From NCBI RefSeq assembly GCF_001831515.1, contig NZ_KV825615.1:260639-324638 (forward strand): DNA of 64,000 bases, written 5' to 3'. The translations under genes were made by a program, and so were the position numbers. The notes below the pieces were generated by a model. It was not told the origin of the DNA. It did no database searches and saw only the letters and a list, made by a program, of their open reading frames with translations. Of this stretch, positions 60,243 through 64,000 are shown piece by piece. The DNA comes from Corynebacterium sp. HMSC074A01. GTDB taxonomy: Bacteria > Actinomycetota > Actinomycetes > Mycobacteriales > Mycobacteriaceae. Position 1 is the stretch's first letter. The number at the start of each line of letters is the position of its first letter.

Positions 60243-62804
60243 TTAGGCCGGGAAATGACGCACGCGGACCGAACGCAACTCGATGGCTAAAGAGCTGCCC
60301 AACATCAGCGCCGTCGCACCCACCGGAGGCAGCACACCAGCGATGGCGAGCAGCACCGCGACCAGGTTGTACGTCCAGGCGACCAGCATGTTGGAGTCGA
60401 TCGTGCGGCACACCCGGCGCGCGAGTTCCACCAGTTGCGGCACCGCGGTCACATCGCGGCGGATGAGCAGCACGTTACACAGCTGATCCACCTTGCCGAT
60501 TTCGGCGCCCAGGATGGAGTCGTCCGCGTACAGGATGCTCACGTCGGCCACGCGCAGGGTGCGCGCGGCGGAGTGGTCGCCCACCATCGCCACGGTCGCG
60601 CCCTTCGTGTGCAGGGAACGCACTGCGTGGGGCTTATCCGGCGCGGTGATGCCGGCGAGCACCTTGGAGATGCCCAGGAAGTCGGCGAAGCGGCGCGCCA
60701 CCGGGTAGGTGTCGCGGGTGAGCATCACGGTTTCTACCCCGATGGACTCGAGTCGGTCGATCGCCGAGATCGCGTCCTCCTTCGGCGGGTCGTACAGGGT
60801 GATGACTCCGCGGTCGCGACCCTTCCAGCGCACCACGACGGGTGTGCCCCCGGCCGTTGCCGCCAGCGAGAGTCGACCCTTGAGCTGCGAAAGGTTCGTC
60901 GGGCGCCACAGCATCGCCTCGAGGTTCTCGGTGTGCTGATCCTCGTAGGTCAGCGTCAGGCGGCCGCGCACAGAGCCGTCCGGGGTGGTGTCCTCCTGGG
61001 TCAGCTCGATCCAGCTCGGCCCGCCGTCGTCCTTGTCGCGCTTGTCGCGCGCCTCGCGTGCCGCCTTGACCAGCGCGCGGGAGGAGGGGTGATCGGACTC
61101 GACCGACAGCGCACCCGCGATGGACAAGACGAGGTCCGGGTCCTCGCCGTACTCGGCGGTGACCGTCTCCACCGTCATCGTCGGCTCCACCAGTGTGCCT
61201 ACCCGGTTAAACACCGCGGTGTCGGTGGCCTCCAGGATGCGGAAGGTCGAACCGTCACGCACGAGGATGCCGTTTCGCGCCGCAGACTCAATGCCCAGCC
61301 GGATCGCCAGCGCCGTGGAGATGGCAAGTGCGACCGGTGCCACCACCGCGAGGATCGCCAGGGCCGTGGCAAAGGCGGCGTTTAAGTTACCGGTGAGCAG
61401 CCACCACATGCCGAAGTCCAGCACGGCCAGCACATAGGCCGCCGGAATGAGCATGCTCGCCGCCTGAGTAGAGATCATCGTGGTCGCGTTCTGGTGGTGC
61501 GAGGCCCGCTCAAGCCAGCGGTTCACCGTGGACAAGCGGGTGGCGTGGCCCACGCGGGAGACGCGCATCTTCACCTTGCCCTTGCGCAAGATGGAGCCGG
61601 CGTAGACTTTGCTGCCGACTTTGAGCTTGCGGGACTCGTGGGCGTCGATAAGCTCTGGCTCGAGCAGGCCCGAACCACCGACGACCTCCCCATCCGCCGG
61701 GATGATCGCGCCCGGGACGATGACGATGTCGTCGCCGCGGTTGATCTCTGCGGCCGGCAGCGGCTCCTCGATCACCTTGCCGCTGCGCGAGCGGCGGCGC
61801 ACCATGTACTCCGACTCTGCGCCGGGCGCGCGCACGGAAAGCTCCTGCTGCAGGTGCGGGCGCACGCGCATGCTGAAGAAACGGCCGACGAGCAGCAGCG
61901 AGGTGACCGCGCAGGCGACCTCGAAGAACAGCGCCGGTTCTTCCACCATCCGCAGCGGGAGCCAGCCGCCGTAGTTGCGCCAAGAAAGCTTGCCGACGTC
62001 CGTAAACACGAGCACCGCGGCGGACCAGACGTAGGAGGCGAGAATCGCAATCGAGCTCGCGCCGTCCAGGGCCGAGATGCCGCGTCGCACCCCGCCGGCC
62101 ATCGCGCGGTGGAAGGGGAACGCGCACCACAGCGCCACCGGAGTAGTCAGCGCGAAGCAGAGCCAGTGCCACCCGTCGAATTGAAGCGCGGAGACGTAGG
62201 TGAGCAGCAGCACCGGCAGGGTGAGCAGGACCGCGACCCACATGCGCAGCGGGGTGACCAGGTCGCGGGCGGTAAAGAGCACGTCCTCGCGCTCGCGCAG
62301 GCGCCGCGCCGCCTCGCCTGAGCTGCGCACGAATCCTTGGGCGCGGGCGCGGCGCAGACTCAGCTGTTCGTCGCGGCGCAGCCTCCGGCGACGGCCGCTT
62401 AAGCCCCGCACGCTGCGGCGTGGGCTGGGTCGCGTCGCCGCCGCCCGGCCGAGCACGCTGCGGCGCAGGGTGGAGTCGGTGAGCTTGGCCGTGACCCCGA
62501 AGCGGGCGAAGACGTCCTCCAGTTCCACGATCGGTGTGGTGCTAGGCACCGTCACCCAGGCGGTCTTCGTGCTGTACACCAGGCGCGCCGAGACCCCCTC
62601 GAGCGCCTCGAGTTCCTCCTCAATGTCTTTGAGCTGCGGGGCGTCTTCCAGCCCCTCCATCTCAAAGGCGTAGGAGGTGTTCGGATACTGCGGGTTGCCG
62701 TCCGCGCCGATGCGCGGGGTATCTAAGTCGATGCCGCATTCGCGCGCCGCCTCGCGGGCGGCGTCGATGGATTCTTCCAGCGCGGCGTGCTGTTCTGCAG
62801 ACAC
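60243..62804 (-). CDS. Degenerate P1B-type ATPase homologue (CtpA position), catalytic motifs lost
   Basis: An 853-aa membrane protein with the fold plan of a metal-transporting P1B ATPase. An HMA-like region without CxxC covers about residues 45-110, an Arg-rich stretch 128-172, and six to eight helices follow. Almost every catalytic motif is changed: DKTGT is NRVGT (Asn533 in FNRVGTL), the CPC metal site is APV (489-491), TGES is AHES (388-391), TGD is TRD (696-698) and GDGxND is GDHSAA (742-747). Only the HP motif (DHPSS, 571-575) stays close. The frame is open from end to end, so it is a maintained protein, not a recent pseudogene. Start is GTG 62804. Related corynebacteria carry a P-type ATPase (ctpA) in this hem cluster position. 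Confidence 0.85.
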   Translation of the reverse strand: MSAEQHAALEESIDAAREAARECGIDLDTPRIGADGNPQYPNTSYAFEMEGLEDAPQLKDIEEELEALEGVSARLVYSTKTAWVTVPSTTPIVELEDVFARFGVTAKLTDSTLRRSVLGRAAATRPSPRRSVRGLSGRRRRLRRDEQLSLRRARAQGFVRSSGEAARRLREREDVLFTARDLVTPLRMWVAVLLTLPVLLLTYVSALQFDGWHWLCFALTTPVALWCAFPFHRAMAGGVRRGISALDGASSIAILASYVWSAAVLVFTDVGKLSWRNYGGWLPLRMVEEPALFFEVACAVTSLLLVGRFFSMRVRPHLQQELSVRAPGAESEYMVRRRSRSGKVIEEPLPAAEINRGDDIVIVPGAIIPADGEVVGGSGLLEPELIDAHESRKLKVGSKVYAGSILRKGKVKMRVSRVGHATRLSTVNRWLERASHHQNATTMISTQAASMLIPAAYVLAVLDFGMWWLLTGNLNAAFATALAILAVVAPVALAISTALAIRLGIESAARNGILVRDGSTFRILEATDTAVFNRVGTLVEPTMTVETVTAEYGEDPDLVLSIAGALSVESDHPSSRALVKAAREARDKRDKDDGGPSWIELTQEDTTPDGSVRGRLTLTYEDQHTENLEAMLWRPTNLSQLKGRLSLAATAGGTPVVVRWKGRDRGVITLYDPPKEDAISAIDRLESIGVETVMLTRDTYPVARRFADFLGISKVLAGITAPDKPHAVRSLHTKGATVAMVGDHSAARTLRVADVSILYADDSILGAEIGKVDQLCNVLLIRRDVTAVPQLVELARRVCRTIDSNMLVAWTYNLVAVLLAIAGVLPPVGATALMLGSSLAIELRSVRVRHFPA

Positions 62805-62813
62805 TTCCTTTTC

Positions 62814-63311
62814 TTACCCTTCCACGCTGCGCCAGAGGTCACCGCTGCGCTCGTCCACGTACGCGTTCGCCGCCGGGCGGAACGCCAAGAACAGGGCGGC
62901 AACCAAGACCAGGGTCACCGCAAAAGCGGCCCAGCCTGCCACGCCGATGAAAAAGCCGGCCATGTTCACAAACACGGCAACGGCGACCGCCGCGGCGAAG
63001 ACGCGGCGCGGAGCCTTCGCGCCGCGTTCGAAGAAGGCCGCGCACCCGGCGATGGTCAGCCCGAGCAGGATATCCAGCCCAGCGACGATGCGCATGTTGG
63101 TAGTAAAAGCCTGCGCGAACTCCGCGTCCGCGTCCTTCGGTGCGCCGCTGGCGAGCATGAGCATGCCGGTCAGCAAGAGCAATACAGCACCGGCGAGAGC
63201 CACGTAGTAGGCGGCGCGCAGGCTGGCGGGCCAGGTAGGGCCTACCTTCCCGTGAAAACGCCGGTTCCTGTCGTTGGGGTCAGCAACGAAGGTGGGAAAC
63301 ATTCCCGCCAT
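62814..63311 (-). CDS. Hypothetical membrane protein between hemB and the P-type ATPase homologue
   Basis: A 165-aa protein with four membrane helices (about residues 35-55, 75-93, 103-122 and 123-142) and polar ends. No motif was recognised. The ATG has AAGGAG 5 nt upstream. It lies between two genes of the hem operon, 9 bp from each neighbour, and is conserved in position in corynebacteria. A role in haem or membrane processes is only inferred from context. Confidence 0.7.
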   Translation of the reverse strand: MAGMFPTFVADPNDRNRRFHGKVGPTWPASLRAAYYVALAGAVLLLLTGMLMLASGAPKDADAEFAQAFTTNMRIVAGLDILLGLTIAGCAAFFERGAKAPRRVFAAAVAVAVFVNMAGFFIGVAGWAAFAVTLVLVAALFLAFRPAANAYVDERSGDLWRSVEG

Positions 63312-63320
63312 GTGCGCTCC

Positions 63321-63932
63321 TTACTCACCATCTCCGCTGGGCTCGTGTGTCTTCTTCGGCTCCACCCAGTCCACCGATTCCTTCCGGGTAGAGTAAACCA
63401 GCCCGAGCACGCCCGCGACACCAAGGATGATTTGGATCACCCCGTCCGCGGCGTAGAGCGCCACCGGCACAGTGGCGGAGGCCGGCGTCATCATAAACAG
63501 GGTCAACACGCGCAGCCCAAAGAAGGCGGCGAAGATCTGTAGCAGGCGGCGCGCGTTCGACGCCCACTTCCCGCGCTTAGCCACCGTCCGCAGCGCGTAA
63601 GCGAACACGCCCAGGATGACCAGCTGGATCAGCGCCATGAGCACCACCGAACCGTAGATGCCGAAGGTGAGCATCGCGTCGCTTAGCTCCTCGCCCCGGC
63701 CCTCGGCGGCCTGCTTCGCGCTCTCGCGCAGCGCCGCCGGGTCGAGGACTGTGACCACGACGGTGAGGATCTGGTGGAGCAGCTCCCCGGCGATCATCAC
63801 GGCCCAGCAGGTGAGCATGAAGCGCACCGCCTCCGGCGGCGCGCCCTTCTTCCCCTGCGGGTCAGGCTGCGGCGCCGCCGCCGGGGCGATGTGGCTGGGC
63901 GACTGCGGGTTGTGTGGCGGGAGGCTCACCAT
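63321..63932 (-). CDS. Hypothetical membrane protein following hemB
   Basis: A 203-aa protein. A polar Pro-rich N-terminus (residues 1-34) is followed by four helices (about 37-63, 90-115, 128-148 and 155-180) and a charged C-terminus. No motif was recognised. The gene begins 5 bp after the hemB stop, with an AAGGAAG site inside the hemB end, so it is translated with hemB. Helix pattern is like that of the next gene; they may be related or act as a pair. Confidence 0.7.
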   Translation of the reverse strand: MVSLPPHNPQSPSHIAPAAAPQPDPQGKKGAPPEAVRFMLTCWAVMIAGELLHQILTVVVTVLDPAALRESAKQAAEGRGEELSDAMLTFGIYGSVVLMALIQLVILGVFAYALRTVAKRGKWASNARRLLQIFAAFFGLRVLTLFMMTPASATVPVALYAADGVIQIILGVAGVLGLVYSTRKESVDWVEPKKTHEPSGDGE

Positions 63933-63937
63933 AGGCG

Positions 63938-64000
63938 TTACCGAACTTCCTTTGCTGCCTCGATGGCGTAGTAGGTGAGGATCTGGTCCGCGCCGGCGCG
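63938..64000 (-). CDS. hemB: Porphobilinogen synthase, 3' end only
   Basis: The last 20 codons and stop of hemB, cut by the window edge. The reading RAGADQILTYYAIEAAKEVR resembles the C-terminus of HemB (delta-aminolevulinic acid dehydratase), which usually ends with a GAD..LTYFA-type segment. The neighbours (hemE, hemY, hemL) support the identification. HemB condenses two 5-aminolevulinate molecules to porphobilinogen. Confidence 0.85.
   Translation of the reverse strand, partial: RAGADQILTYYAIEAAKEVR

Noticed and set aside
60243..62804. Loss of catalytic motifs caused by a frameshift
   Set aside because: The frame is continuous and the codons around residue 533 read clearly as FNRVGTL on re-translation; flanking motifs stay aligned in the same frame.

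Overview
The window reads as a high-GC Corynebacterium chromosome segment. The gene order secE-nusG-rplK-rplA / polyprenyl synthase / reductase / menG / mgtA / menD / menC / menB / menE / menA, followed by resA-ccdA-resB-ccsB / hemL / hemY / hemE / hemB, is the corynebacterial order and partly matches Mycobacterium. A DtxR-type iron box, an MgtA-type mannosyltransferase and many start codons lying 6-8 nt behind a TANNNT -10 hexamer (leaderless-type genes) fit the same group.

Layout. 1-3722: ribosomal protein and transcription genes (rplA, rplK, nusG, secE) and four tRNAs (Trp, Met, Thr, Tyr), all on the minus strand, with clear hairpin terminators. 3805-20312 and 28870-42892: a scattered menaquinone locus (polyprenyl diphosphate synthase, menJ-like reductase, menG, menD, menC, menB, menE, menA). 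It is interrupted by a manganese-type ABC transporter with its DtxR-family regulator (7041-10174), a DASS carboxylate transporter, and a feoABC ferrous iron operon behind a DtxR box. 20317-22165: a lower-GC pair, an SMC-like AAA ATPase and a PIN-like protein, that looks like an inserted defence-type module. 22241-28802: a PepSY membrane protein and a five-gene operon (AAA ATPase, histidine kinase, response regulator, ABC ATPase, ABC permease). A perfect 11+1+11 palindrome lies between this operon and menE. 30101-40723: cell-surface genes: a small secreted membrane-anchored protein, a 1059-residue polypeptide holding two complete alkaline phosphatase domains in tandem, and a 2180-residue adhesin-like protein with about eight Rib/YPDG-like repeats and ten G5 domains. 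40991-47982: a glycosyltransferase, menA, a 13E12-type HNH protein with NotI-centred palindromes, small membrane proteins and a lipoprotein, an AEC transporter and galE. 47996-52064: cytochrome c maturation (ccsB, resB, ccdA, resA). 52079-64000: haem biosynthesis (hemL, hemY, hemE, 3' end of hemB) mixed with a phosphatase, a DedA protein, a CAP-domain surface protein, an MFS transporter and a P1B-type ATPase homologue that has lost its phosphorylation aspartate and most other catalytic motifs.

How it fits together. Much of the window serves the respiratory chain: menaquinone synthesis, cytochrome c assembly and haem synthesis, with iron and manganese uptake alongside. The most unusual items are the double alkaline phosphatase, the degenerate P-type ATPase, the ATPase/PIN module, and the palindromic operator in front of the five-gene signalling and transport operon. 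Functions are read from motifs and family knowledge only; no database search was run.
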